Assembly (NCBI GenBank): GCA_023489205.1
Contig: JAMDDF010000094.1
Location: 1-9,584 of the forward strand
Source of the DNA: Actinomycetota bacterium
Lineage (GTDB): Bacteria > Actinomycetota > Acidimicrobiia > Acidimicrobiales > Palsa-688
DNA length: 9,584 bases
Reading direction: 5' to 3'
Each line of letters opens with the position of its first letter. The stretch's first letter is position 1. Position numbers and translations under genes: made by a program. Positions 1 to 6,056 of this stretch are shown here, piece by piece. The notes under the pieces were generated by a model. The model saw only the letters and a program-made list of their open reading frames with translations, was not told the DNA's origin and ran no database searches.

Positions 1-54
1 GTGGAGCTGGCGGTTCACGCGTAACCTAGACTTCCCCGAAACCGCCAGCTCCAC
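1..54. repeat. Perfect 15-bp inverted repeat inside recF
   Basis: GTGGAGCTGGCGGTT at 1-15 is the exact reverse complement of 40-54, with a 24-nt loop. It lies wholly inside the recF reading frame, with the two arms coding VELAV and NRQLH. The left arm begins at base 1 of the window, so it may be longer than seen. In the recF message it could form a stable GC-rich hairpin. Whether it has a role or is a codon-choice accident cannot be told from here. Confidence 0.8.
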
Positions 55-309
55 CTCAAGTTGCACGCTATGCCCTGCTCGCTTCGCCCGCACACTGACC
101 AACGCCTTGTCCTGGCCGGCGCGCACCAGCGATGGCGGCGAAGTACCCCGAAAGCTGCGGAGCGACGCCGCGTAGCCCACAGCTTCTAGCAGGTTTGTCT
201 TACCAGCCCCATTCGGGCCTGACAACAAAGTCACCCCTTCTTGGGCCGGGTCGAAATCAACCCGCCGGTAATTGCGAAAATCAAACAGTGCAACGTGCTC
301 CAAGTGCAC
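1..309 (-). CDS. recF: RecF, DNA gap-repair ATPase (5' part, runs off left edge)
   Basis: First 103 residues of RecF, the SMC-like ATPase that helps load RecA on gapped DNA and acts at stalled forks. The start is GTG (307-309), the first start codon after an in-frame TAA upstream. The N-terminus VHLEHVALFDFRNYRRVDFDP is typical: RecF proteins open with a short strand and the F(R/K)NY motif. The Walker A loop GPNGAGKT is at residues 31-38, followed by the conserved LLEAVGYAASLRSFRG stretch at 40-55. The Walker B, signature and D-loop lie outside the window. It is 57 nt downstream of dnaN on the same strand, the usual dnaN-recF arrangement, so co-transcription is likely. The upstream ribosome binding site is weak (only short AGG matches), which may mean translation depends on dnaN. 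A perfect 15-bp inverted repeat lies at the truncated end of the visible coding part. Confidence 0.95.
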   Translation of the reverse strand, partial: MHLEHVALFDFRNYRRVDFDPAQEGVTLLSGPNGAGKTNLLEAVGYAASLRSFRGTSPPSLVRAGQDKALVSVRAKRAGHSVQLEVELAVSGKSRLRVNRQLH

Positions 310-366
310 AGTGCGCCTAGCCTGTTACCGTGCGCAGATGTGCGCAGCCTACGAAACGGTCGGCCT

Positions 367-1482
367 TCACACGACCTTTACCGGCATGAGCAAGTACAAG
401 TAATCTGTTTTATCAGCGCCCTTCAGCGTCACTGGCTTAACGGGGTCCTGCGCCTCTAACAGCACCTCGTCAGCGGAGATGGCCTCCACGCCTTCGGCTA
501 GGAACTGCGGGTTGAAGGCTATAGTCATCTCCTCGCCCTCGTACTTGGCGTCCACCTCTTCGACCGCCTGACCGACGTCGTTGGTTATAACGCTCAGCTG
601 GACCATGTCCGAGCGCAAGCCCACCCTTACCGGCGTCGGCGCTTCACGCGCTGCGGGCTCGCGTGCCATCAGCCTCACGCGGTGTACTGCATCCAAGAAC
701 GCCTGCCGCCCGATCACAAGCTTATTGGGGTAATTGAACGGGATCAGTTGACGGTAAGGCGGGAACTCCCCCTCGATCAGGCGCGCCACAACCTTGACTT
801 TGCCTACCTCAAAGCCCACCTCATTGGCACCTAGATGGACCTCCACTGCCGTCGCGTCCGAAGAAAGCAGCCGTTGAAGCTCCGAAAGGGCTCTTGAGGG
901 CATGAGCACGCGCTGGTCGGGAGCCAAAACTCCCTGAGCACCTGGCAAGTCCTTCACGGCCAAGCGGTAGGAGTCAGTGGCCACAAGACGTATACCACTG
1001 CCCTCCGCGGCCATCAGCACCCCCGTCAGCACGGGTCGGAAGCTTTCCGAAGACGCTGCGCGAACTACTTGGCGCAGCCCCTCAGCCAGACCCTCCGTAA
1101 AGAGCCGGACGCTCGTACCACCAGGGGTGGTTGCCTGGGCGAAATCACCCGGGTGGTAAACCCGCAACATAAACTCCGAGCGCCCACCCGAGACGTGCAG
1201 CTCGTCTTCGTCTCCTTGTAGGACCACTGCGCCGGGCTCAAGGGCGCGGACGATGTCAGTGAGCAACCGCCCTGGTGCGACCACCACTCCGTCACTTGAG
1301 CCCACAACTGGTACTTGAGTAGAGATCGTGAGATCCTCGTCGGTACCGGTCACTTCCAGCTTGTCGCCATACAGTGCCAGGCGCGTCCCCGCCGCAGTCG
1401 GTCCTGAGCTACGGGCACTGGTTGCTCTGCTTGCGAGGGCGAGTGCCTCAAGGAGGCTGTCACGTTCGCATCTGAGTTTCAC
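367..1482 (-). CDS. dnaN: DNA polymerase III beta subunit (sliding clamp)
   Basis: DnaN forms the ring-shaped dimer that tethers the replicative polymerase to DNA. The 371-residue product is full length for the family (about 365-400). It starts MKLRCERDSLLEAL, carries the conserved ATDSYRLA at 168-175 and IEGEFPPYRQLIP at 236-248, then FNPQFLAEGVEA at 323-334, and ends in YLYLLMPVKV, the C-terminal strand lining the partner-binding pocket. Three clamp domains of about 120 residues each fit the length. The start is GTG (1480-1482), supported by a GAGGAG Shine-Dalgarno at 1493-1498 with a 10-nt spacer. A perfect TATAAT lies 28 nt upstream of the start on the coding strand. Its position 247 bp after dnaA and 57 bp before recF is the standard bacterial order. 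Its coding strand is G-rich, consistent with co-directional replication to the left. Confidence 0.98.
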   Translation of the reverse strand: MKLRCERDSLLEALALASRATSARSSGPTAAGTRLALYGDKLEVTGTDEDLTISTQVPVVGSSDGVVVAPGRLLTDIVRALEPGAVVLQGDEDELHVSGGRSEFMLRVYHPGDFAQATTPGGTSVRLFTEGLAEGLRQVVRAASSESFRPVLTGVLMAAEGSGIRLVATDSYRLAVKDLPGAQGVLAPDQRVLMPSRALSELQRLLSSDATAVEVHLGANEVGFEVGKVKVVARLIEGEFPPYRQLIPFNYPNKLVIGRQAFLDAVHRVRLMAREPAAREAPTPVRVGLRSDMVQLSVITNDVGQAVEEVDAKYEGEEMTIAFNPQFLAEGVEAISADEVLLEAQDPVKPVTLKGADKTDYLYLLMPVKVV

Positions 1483-1509
1483 TTCGCAGAAGCTCCTCTA
1501 CTTGTAGTT

Positions 1510-1515
1510 ATTATA
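1510..1515 (-). promoter_or_regulatory. Candidate -10 box of a dnaN promoter
   Basis: The minus strand reads TATAAT at 1515-1510, a perfect sigma70-type -10 hexamer. It would place the transcript start near 1503, giving a leader of about 20 nt that contains the GAGGAG ribosome binding site (1493-1498). No recognisable -35 hexamer lies at 16-18 bp upstream; that stretch reads C-rich. The same A+T-rich patch (1501-1524, 5 G/C in 24) could instead or additionally serve as the duplex-unwinding element of oriC. Confidence 0.45.
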
Positions 1516-1571
1516 AAGATCTTTGGAGGTAGTAGGGGCTTGTGGATTGTGGACGAGGGAGAGAAACTCCA

Positions 1572-1591
1572 GGGTAGGGGGCCTGGGCGGG
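1572..1591 (+). other. Canonical G-quadruplex motif in the candidate oriC
   Basis: Four G-runs of at least three bases, at 1572-1574, 1577-1581, 1585-1587 and 1589-1591, separated by loops of 2, 3 and 1 nt (TA, CCT, C). This satisfies the standard G3+N1-7 pattern with very short loops, which favours a stable fold. It lies about 16 bp from the tandem DnaA-box-like repeats. The dnaA-dnaN transcripts would carry the C-rich complement, so the G4 could form only in DNA or in a plus-strand RNA. Confidence 0.7.
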
Positions 1592-1729
1592 TCAGCTGAG
1601 TTGGGGACCGAGGGTGGGGGGCGCGCTGGAGGCACAAGGCGTGGCTGTGGGCAGACGTGTACTTCTCCACGTAATTACACGGCGCCGGCACAAGCTGGCA
1701 ACACTGCTGTCCCCAGGTGTAGTGACGGT

Positions 1730-3265
1730 TCATTCGGCGGCTCGGATCTTGTGCATGAGCTCGGTGACCTGGTCGTATAGAGCTCGCTTTTCGCCTATCT
1801 GGCTGCCTATTTTGCGCCAACCATGGATTACTGTGGTGTGGTCCCGGTTGCCAAGGGCTTTGGCGATCTCTGGGAAGCTGTAGTCTGTGAGCTCGCGCAT
1901 GAGGTACATGGCCATCTGGCGAGCAGCGACTAATGGGCGGCTGCGGCTCGGTCCGCAGATCTCTTCTACGCTAAAGTTGTAAGCCTTGGCGACGTGCTCA
2001 AGGATCTGGTTGGTGCTGACCTGTCTTGGGGCGCTGGCTGCTAGGACTTCAGCAAGGACGCGCTGCGCTAGCTGTAGGGTCACAGGGACCTGGTGTATGC
2101 TCGCAAATGCGGCGAGCCTGATGAGGGCGCCTTCGAGTTCTCGGATGTTGTCTTTTACATGCGTCGCGATGAGCTCAAGGACATCATCAGGGACAGGGAC
2201 CTTTTCTCCTTCGGCTTTTTTGCGCAGGATCGCGAGACGTGTCTCTAGCTCTGGTGGTTGGACGTCTGTGATCAGGCCCGACTCGAAGCGGCTGCGAAGC
2301 CGGTCTTCGAGGGTCGCGATGGAACGAGGGTGGCGGTCTGAAGACAATACCAGCTGTTTTTCGGCTTCGTAAAGGGAGTTGAAGGTGTAGAAAAACTCCT
2401 CTTGTGTTTCTTGCTTGTTTTCAAGCAGCTGGACGTCGTCGACCAACAAGACGTCGTAGGTGCGGTACCGGCGTTTGAAGGCCGTCTGGCCCTTGGTGCG
2501 TATAGCTTCGATAAAGTCGTTTAGGAAAGTCTCGGTCGACACGTAGCAGACGTGGAGTTGTGGGAACTGTAGCACTACGTAGTTGCCGATGGCGTGGAGC
2601 AGGTGGGTCTTGCCTAGCCCAGAGTCGCCGTAGACGAAGAGTGGGTTGTAGGCTCGGGCCGGCTCCTCGGCAACGCGTTGGGCGGCTGCGTAGGCGAAGC
2701 GGTTGGACTCACCGGTTACGAAGGCCTCGAAGCTGTAGCGAGGGTTGAGGGTCGGCTGTAGGCGCCTGTCGGGCCTGAGCAGTTGGCCGGGGGGGGCCAG
2801 TTGCGCGCCGCTCAGGGCTCCGAGAGGTTTGGAGGACTGGTTCGCTGTGCCGCTGACGCCGGGTGCTTGTTGTGGGGGCAGTGAGCTTGGGGCGTGAGTG
2901 GCGAAGGTAGCTTGGGGTACGACCTCGGGATGGGGTTGCACGAGGGCTGCGCGCTGGGATAGGTCGGCTGAGCTTGCGGGCACTTGCGAGGCCAGGTCGG
3001 GCGTGGGGGGGAGGCCAGCTTGTACGACAAGCTCGAGGTCCTCGATGGGAATGCGTGCTGTTTCGGAGAGGACCTGTTGGATGAGGCCCTCGAAGCGACT
3101 GAGGACCATCTCCTTGATGAAGGTGCTGGGAGCTGCCAGTACCACCCGCGCTCCGGAGACCTCTAGCGCCACGAGCGGGGCGAGCCAAGCGTTCCAAGCT
3201 GGCTCGGGTACTTGCTCACGCAGGGTCGAGGAACAGCTCGACCAAAGCTCTGCGACATCGCTCAT
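1730..3265 (-). CDS. dnaA: DnaA, chromosomal replication initiator
   Basis: DnaA binds oriC boxes as ATP-bound filaments, melts the origin and recruits DnaB. Numbered from an in-frame GTG at 3332-3334 (534 residues), the frame shows domain I around SDVAELWSSCSSTLRE (25-40), a Pro/Ala/Gln-rich linker (about 108-195), AAA+ domain III with Walker A GDSGLGKTH (236-244), Walker B LLVDD (296-300), box VII DRLRSRF (344-350) and sensor II NIRELEGAL (396-404). Domain IV has the DnaA signature RDHTTVIHG at 497-505. I place the start at ATG 3263-3265 (511 residues) because MSDVAELW aligns with the usual domain I opening; the extra 23 residues have no family counterpart I know. Neither start has a good ribosome binding site; a GTG at residue 13 with AGGG upstream is also possible. 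Its coding strand is C-rich, implying head-on replication. Confidence 0.97.
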   Translation of the reverse strand: MSDVAELWSSCSSTLREQVPEPAWNAWLAPLVALEVSGARVVLAAPSTFIKEMVLSRFEGLIQQVLSETARIPIEDLELVVQAGLPPTPDLASQVPASSADLSQRAALVQPHPEVVPQATFATHAPSSLPPQQAPGVSGTANQSSKPLGALSGAQLAPPGQLLRPDRRLQPTLNPRYSFEAFVTGESNRFAYAAAQRVAEEPARAYNPLFVYGDSGLGKTHLLHAIGNYVVLQFPQLHVCYVSTETFLNDFIEAIRTKGQTAFKRRYRTYDVLLVDDVQLLENKQETQEEFFYTFNSLYEAEKQLVLSSDRHPRSIATLEDRLRSRFESGLITDVQPPELETRLAILRKKAEGEKVPVPDDVLELIATHVKDNIRELEGALIRLAAFASIHQVPVTLQLAQRVLAEVLAASAPRQVSTNQILEHVAKAYNFSVEEICGPSRSRPLVAARQMAMYLMRELTDYSFPEIAKALGNRDHTTVIHGWRKIGSQIGEKRALYDQVTELMHKIRAAE

Positions 3266-3513
3266 CTCTCGTTCGCTGCTTTCAAGTTCGTTTAGCACGT
3301 GGACCCTGTCGATATCTTGTTGAAACCCGCTCACCCTGACGGCGCTGTCGTGGCATGGCCTATGAGAGACGCCCGGCCGGCTTGTGGAGCAGGTCGCTTG
3401 GGCGCCGCAACTGTGCCGAAAGAGTCGTAGGGTTCGAGGCTAGCACCTGGAGGCGGGGTTCTGGAAGGGCCTAGGTTTGGGCAGATCGCGTTAGATTGGG
3501 AACAAAAGTTCGC

Positions 3514-3519
3514 TATAAT
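3514..3519 (+). promoter_or_regulatory. Candidate -10 box of a dnaB promoter
   Basis: Perfect TATAAT on the plus strand in the only A+T-rich patch of the divergent spacer. The hexamer 17 bp upstream (TTAGAT, 3491-3496) is a poor -35 match, so this may be an activator-dependent promoter or a chance match. If used, the dnaB message would have a leader of about 200 nt that includes the G-quadruplex motif and the CTGTG-TAT-CACAG repeat. Confidence 0.4.
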
Positions 3520-3585
3520 TGCACTCGTGTTGTTGGCCCTGCTTGATGCGAGCGGGAGTGCGAGGTGATGCGCGACGTGGCAGGA

Positions 3586-3608
3586 GGGCCGGGCGGGCTT
3601 GGGGAGGG
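3586..3608 (+). other. Canonical G-quadruplex motif upstream of dnaB
   Basis: Five G-runs (3586-3588, 3591-3593, 3595-3597, 3601-3604, 3606-3608) with loops CC, C, CTT and A. Any four consecutive runs satisfy G3+N1-7. It is on the plus strand, so a dnaB transcript starting near 3526 would carry it as an RNA G4 about 120 nt before the start codon. Confidence 0.7.
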
Positions 3609-3642
3609 CCTTGGGTGTGGCGGCTGCGGGCTGAAGGGTGTG

Positions 3643-3655
3643 CTGTGTATCACAG
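3643..3655. promoter_or_regulatory. Inverted repeat CTGTG-TAT-CACAG, possible operator or DnaA site
   Basis: Perfect 5-bp arms around a 3-bp centre, 75 bp upstream of the dnaB start. The reverse strand of 3644-3652 reads TGATACACA, one mismatch from the DnaA box TTATNCACA, so the site could be bound by DnaA or by a dimeric repressor or activator. No direct evidence separates these. Confidence 0.35.
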
Positions 3656-3729
3656 GAGCGATTTTCCACTGCAAATACACAGCTTTACCACTGGTAGCCC
3701 ACAGGCGGGCTCAGGCAGGGTAGGTTGCT

Positions 3730-5103
3730 GTGGCCAGAGCCGTCGCAGACATCAGGGAGCGCTCACACGTTGCGAGGGCTCGTTCCGAGCGGGTGCCGCC
3801 CCATGATCTGCAAGCGGAGGAGTCCTTGCTTGGAGCGATGTTGCTTTCGCGCGACGCGATCTCGGCAGCTGTAGAGGTGTGCAGGGGCGAAGACTTCTAC
3901 AGGCCTGCTCACGCGCACATTTTTGACGCGATCTGTTCGCTTTACGCGCAAGGGGAGCCCGCAGACCCTGTTACGGTGGCTGACGAGTTGCGGCGGGCAG
4001 ATTTACTGGAGGCGGCAGGTGGGCAGGGCAACCTAGTTGCTTTGCAAGCCAACACGCCTGCGATCGCGAACGCAGCTCAGTACGGCCGCATAGTCCAAGA
4101 GCACGCGCTGCTGCGACGGCTAATAGGTGTCGCTTCAGAGATCGCCGAGATGGGCTACTCGTTACCAGAAGACGTTTTGGGCACTTTGGACAGGGCGGAA
4201 GCGATGGTGTTCGATGTGGCGGAGAGGCGCGTTACCGACTCACTAAAGCCTCTGCGTGAGCTACTGGCAGCAAGCTTGGACCACCTCGAAGCGCTCTATA
4301 ACCGGGGTGACTCGATCACTGGAGTCCCCACGGGTTACGTGGACCTCGACGAGAAGCTCTCAGGGTTGCAGCCGAGTTCGCTCGTCATCGTGGGGGCCCG
4401 TCCATCGATGGGCAAGACCGCTTTTGCCCTTGGCATAGCCGCTCACGCGGCAACCGAGAAGCGTCAACCGGTACTGTTTTTTTCGCTGGAGATGAGCCAT
4501 CTGGAACTCACCCAAAGGCTGCTGTGCTCAGAAGCCAAGGTTGACTCGTCGCGCATGCGTAACGGGAGGCTTTTGGAATCGGATTGGCCCAAGGTGGTAG
4601 GGGCCATGGGTAGGCTTGGTGAAGCCCCTCTGTTTATCGACGACAACCCTAACTTGACTGTTATGGAGATAAGGGCCAAGGCGAGACGCTTGAAGAGCAG
4701 GGAGGGTATTGGCCTCATAGTGGTAGACTATTTACAGCTGATGTCGACCAAGAGCGGCTCGCCCGAATATCGCCAATTGGAAGTTTCGGAGGTAAGTCGC
4801 GGTCTGAAGATCCTCGCGAGAGAGCTCGATGTGCCTGTTGTGGCGCTCTCCCAGCTGTCGAGAGCTTTGGAGGGCCGAGCGGACAAAAGGCCGATGTTGG
4901 CTGACCTTCGTGAGTCAGGGAGCCTTGAACAGGATGCCGATGTCGTACTTTTTATTTATCGAGACGAGGTTTACAACAAGGAGTCTCCAGATAAAGGCAC
5001 GGCGGAGATCATTGTTGCGAAGCATCGCAACGGGCCTACAGGCGCTGTGCAGCTTGCATTTTTGGACCACTTCACCCGGTTTGCGAACATAGCCCGGGTG
5101 TAG
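3730..5103 (+). CDS. dnaB: Replicative DNA helicase DnaB
   Basis: Hexameric 5'-3' helicase that unwinds DNA ahead of the replisome, recruited by DnaA. The 457-residue product has the usual length and no intein, although inteins are common in actinobacterial DnaB. The N-terminal domain begins at RVPPHDLQAEESLLGAMLLS (21-40). The RecA-like C-terminal domain has Walker A GARPSMGKT (222-230), catalytic Glu254 in FSLEMS, Walker B VVDYLQLM (331-338), LSQLSR (374-379), QDADVVLFIYRDE (401-413) and the arginine-finger region AKHRNGPTG (430-438). The start is GTG (3730-3732) preceded by an AGGGTAGG-like ribosome binding site at 3717-3724; the first 20 residues are not conserved and a slightly later start cannot be excluded. 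It is the only plus-strand gene, divergent from dnaA and convergent with rplI, whereas in M. tuberculosis it follows rplI in the same direction. Confidence 0.98.
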   Translation: MARAVADIRERSHVARARSERVPPHDLQAEESLLGAMLLSRDAISAAVEVCRGEDFYRPAHAHIFDAICSLYAQGEPADPVTVADELRRADLLEAAGGQGNLVALQANTPAIANAAQYGRIVQEHALLRRLIGVASEIAEMGYSLPEDVLGTLDRAEAMVFDVAERRVTDSLKPLRELLAASLDHLEALYNRGDSITGVPTGYVDLDEKLSGLQPSSLVIVGARPSMGKTAFALGIAAHAATEKRQPVLFFSLEMSHLELTQRLLCSEAKVDSSRMRNGRLLESDWPKVVGAMGRLGEAPLFIDDNPNLTVMEIRAKARRLKSREGIGLIVVDYLQLMSTKSGSPEYRQLEVSEVSRGLKILARELDVPVVALSQLSRALEGRADKRPMLADLRESGSLEQDADVVLFIYRDEVYNKESPDKGTAEIIVAKHRNGPTGAVQLAFLDHFTRFANIARV

Positions 5104-5119
5104 ACGACGCTATGGTGAG

Positions 5120-5154
5120 AGGTCGGTGGGGGCGCGCCAGTGCCCCACCGACCT
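5120..5154. terminator. Bidirectional hairpin terminator between dnaB and rplI
   Basis: AGGTCGGTGGGG (5120-5131) pairs perfectly with 5143-5154, a 12-bp stem with an 11-nt loop. It starts 17 nt after the dnaB stop and ends 31 nt from the rplI stop, so it can serve both convergent units. Neither side has a U-tract, as is common for actinobacterial hairpin terminators. Confidence 0.8.
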
Positions 5155-5184
5155 GGTAATGGCGGTTTGTTGAGCGAGCAAAGC

Positions 5185-5634
5185 TCAGGCGCGCACGACT
5201 TCGACCGTCACGGGGAACTCGACGTCGGGGTGCAGCCGTGCTGGTACCTCGTGGGTACCGAGGCTTTTTATCGGCTCCTCCAAGTGGAGCTTGTGGCGTT
5301 CGATCTCGATCCCGGCTTGCTGGGAGATGGCCTCTGCAATGTTTGCGGTGGTGACCGACCCAAAGAGCTTGCCTTCTGGCCCGGCGCGCATCGGTAGGCG
5401 GATCACTTGCTGGACCAGGCTGCGGGCGATGGTCTCTGCGACTTGGCGATCGTGGGCGTCCTTTACTTGCCGTGCCCTCCTCATGGTGGCGGCCTGAGCA
5501 TCGAGGTGGTCACTTGCCACGATCGCGTACCGCTTTGGGAGCAGGTAGTTGCGGGCATAGCCGTCGGCGACGTCGCAGATGTCGCCCCGCTTACCAAGGT
5601 TGGGGACTTCAGAACGCAGGAGGACGCGCATCAT
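5185..5634 (-). CDS. rplI: 50S ribosomal protein L9
   Basis: L9 binds 23S rRNA near the base of the L1 stalk and affects frame maintenance. The 149-residue product has the N-domain signature with [23 protein letters not shown] (12-34, close to the E. coli [22 protein letters not shown] pattern), a charged connecting helix (about 41-75) and a C-terminal domain with [16 protein letters not shown] (88-103). The ATG at 5632-5634 overlaps the rpsR stop in the form ATGA, suggesting translational coupling. A second ATG follows at once (5629-5631) and gives the more usual MRVLL opening with better spacing from a GGGAAG upstream, so the true start may be one codon later. It is the last gene of rpsF-ssb-rpsR-rplI, ending 31 nt before the shared hairpin. 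Confidence 0.97.
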   Translation of the reverse strand: MMRVLLRSEVPNLGKRGDICDVADGYARNYLLPKRYAIVASDHLDAQAATMRRARQVKDAHDRQVAETIARSLVQQVIRLPMRAGPEGKLFGSVTTANIAEAISQQAGIEIERHKLHLEEPIKSLGTHEVPARLHPDVEFPVTVEVVRA

Positions 5635-6053
5635 GGCTTCCCGGAAGTCTCTAGTTCGGAGGCTACTGCTTCATAGCTATGGACTGGGTCGGCTTCGTAG
5701 TCCTGGGCGTCGTTTTCCCCAGCTACATCTTGGAAGTCGGGCCCGTCGTCTTGGCTGGGCACCGCCTTTGGCCTGCCGAGACCTCTATCGCTTGCGGTGC
5801 GCTGGAGGTACGGCAGCAAAGCGAGCTCCCGGGCAGTTTTGATTGCAACCTGTATGTCGCGCTGGTGCTGGGCACAGTTGCCTGTGACGCGGCGTGAACG
5901 GATCTTGCCACGGTCGCTCATGAAACGCCGCAGGGTCGCCGTGTCTTTGTAGTCGATCCAATCGACATGGTCTTTGCAAAAGGAGCAAACTTTTTTCTTG
6001 CCACCACGGATGCGGGTGTCCTTGGTACGCCGCCTGTCTGTTGGTCTGGCCAT
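5631..6053 (-). CDS. rpsR: 30S ribosomal protein S18 with acidic C-terminal extension
   Basis: S18 pairs with S6 on the platform of the 30S subunit. Residues 1-86 are a complete S18: a basic N-terminus, KKKVCSFC (19-26), [20 protein letters not shown] (32-51), [14 protein letters not shown] (54-67) and the usual ending ELALLPY (76-82). Cys23, Cys26, Cys60 and His63 form the zinc-type (C+) set. Family members normally stop at 75-90 residues, but this frame continues for about 54 more, ending at 140. From residue 101 the tail has about 12 Asp/Glu and one Lys, hence strongly negative. The tail is not an obvious frameshift product: it ends exactly in the ATGA overlap with rplI. The ATG start is 3 nt after the ssb stop, with GAGGAG inside the ssb end. 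Function of the tail is unknown. Confidence 0.96.
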   Translation of the reverse strand: MARPTDRRRTKDTRIRGGKKKVCSFCKDHVDWIDYKDTATLRRFMSDRGKIRSRRVTGNCAQHQRDIQVAIKTARELALLPYLQRTASDRGLGRPKAVPSQDDGPDFQDVAGENDAQDYEADPVHSYEAVASELETSGKP

Positions 6054-6056
6054 TTG

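Larger units (their letters stand above)
1483..1729. other. oriC: dnaA-dnaN spacer, candidate origin of replication (oriC)
   Basis: A 247-bp non-coding spacer at the place where many bacteria, including mycobacteria and streptomycetes, carry oriC. Seen in it: an AT-rich patch at 1501-1524; tandem TTGTGGA repeats at 1540-1553, giving reverse-strand DnaA-box-like nonamers CAATCCACA (1541-1549, two mismatches to TTATCCACA) and TCGTCCACA (1548-1556, one mismatch to TTGTCCACA); weaker two-mismatch boxes at 1646-1654 (reverse) and 1663-1671 (forward); and a G-quadruplex motif at 1572-1591. The plus strand has 54 G against 14 C in 1501-1620. Strand composition flips at the dnaN end of this spacer. 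The boxes are few and degenerate compared with well-studied actinobacterial origins, which lowers confidence in exact box calls but not in the location. Confidence 0.65.
3335..3729. other. dnaA-dnaB divergent spacer (395 bp)
   Basis: No supported gene here; in particular no rpmH, which in many bacteria lies upstream of dnaA. It must hold the promoters of dnaA (leftward) and dnaB (rightward). Seen: an A+T-rich patch around 3491-3530 with a perfect plus-strand TATAAT; a G4 motif at 3586-3608; an inverted repeat CTGTG-TAT-CACAG at 3643-3655; and DnaA-box-like nonamers at 3644-3652 (reverse TGATACACA, one mismatch to TTATNCACA), 3662-3670 (TTTTCCACT, two), 3673-3681 (AAATACACA, two) and 3383-3391 (reverse TGCTCCACA, two). 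I could not identify a convincing dnaA promoter. Confidence 0.6.

Noticed and set aside
1479..1820. 113-codon minus-strand frame across the dnaA-dnaN spacer
   Set aside because: It overlaps the dnaA 3' end and the candidate oriC, has low-complexity composition and no recognisable family; a by-product of few stops in GC-rich DNA.
2898..3323. 141-codon plus-strand frame opposite the dnaA N-terminal region
   Set aside because: Antisense shadow of dnaA; Ser/Arg/Thr-rich with no domain, and dnaA is certain.
3331..3669. Possible rpmH or other small gene in the dnaA-dnaB spacer
   Set aside because: The minus frame of 112 codons and the plus frame at 3519-3806 show no L34 sequence (no basic KRTFQPS-type opening) or other known family.
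3730..5103. Intein in DnaB
   Set aside because: The helicase motifs are continuous from Walker A to the arginine finger and the length is normal, so no intein is present.
5140..5676. Several plus-strand frames (85-89 codons) opposite rplI
   Set aside because: Shadows of rplI; no independent ribosome binding site or recognisable domain.
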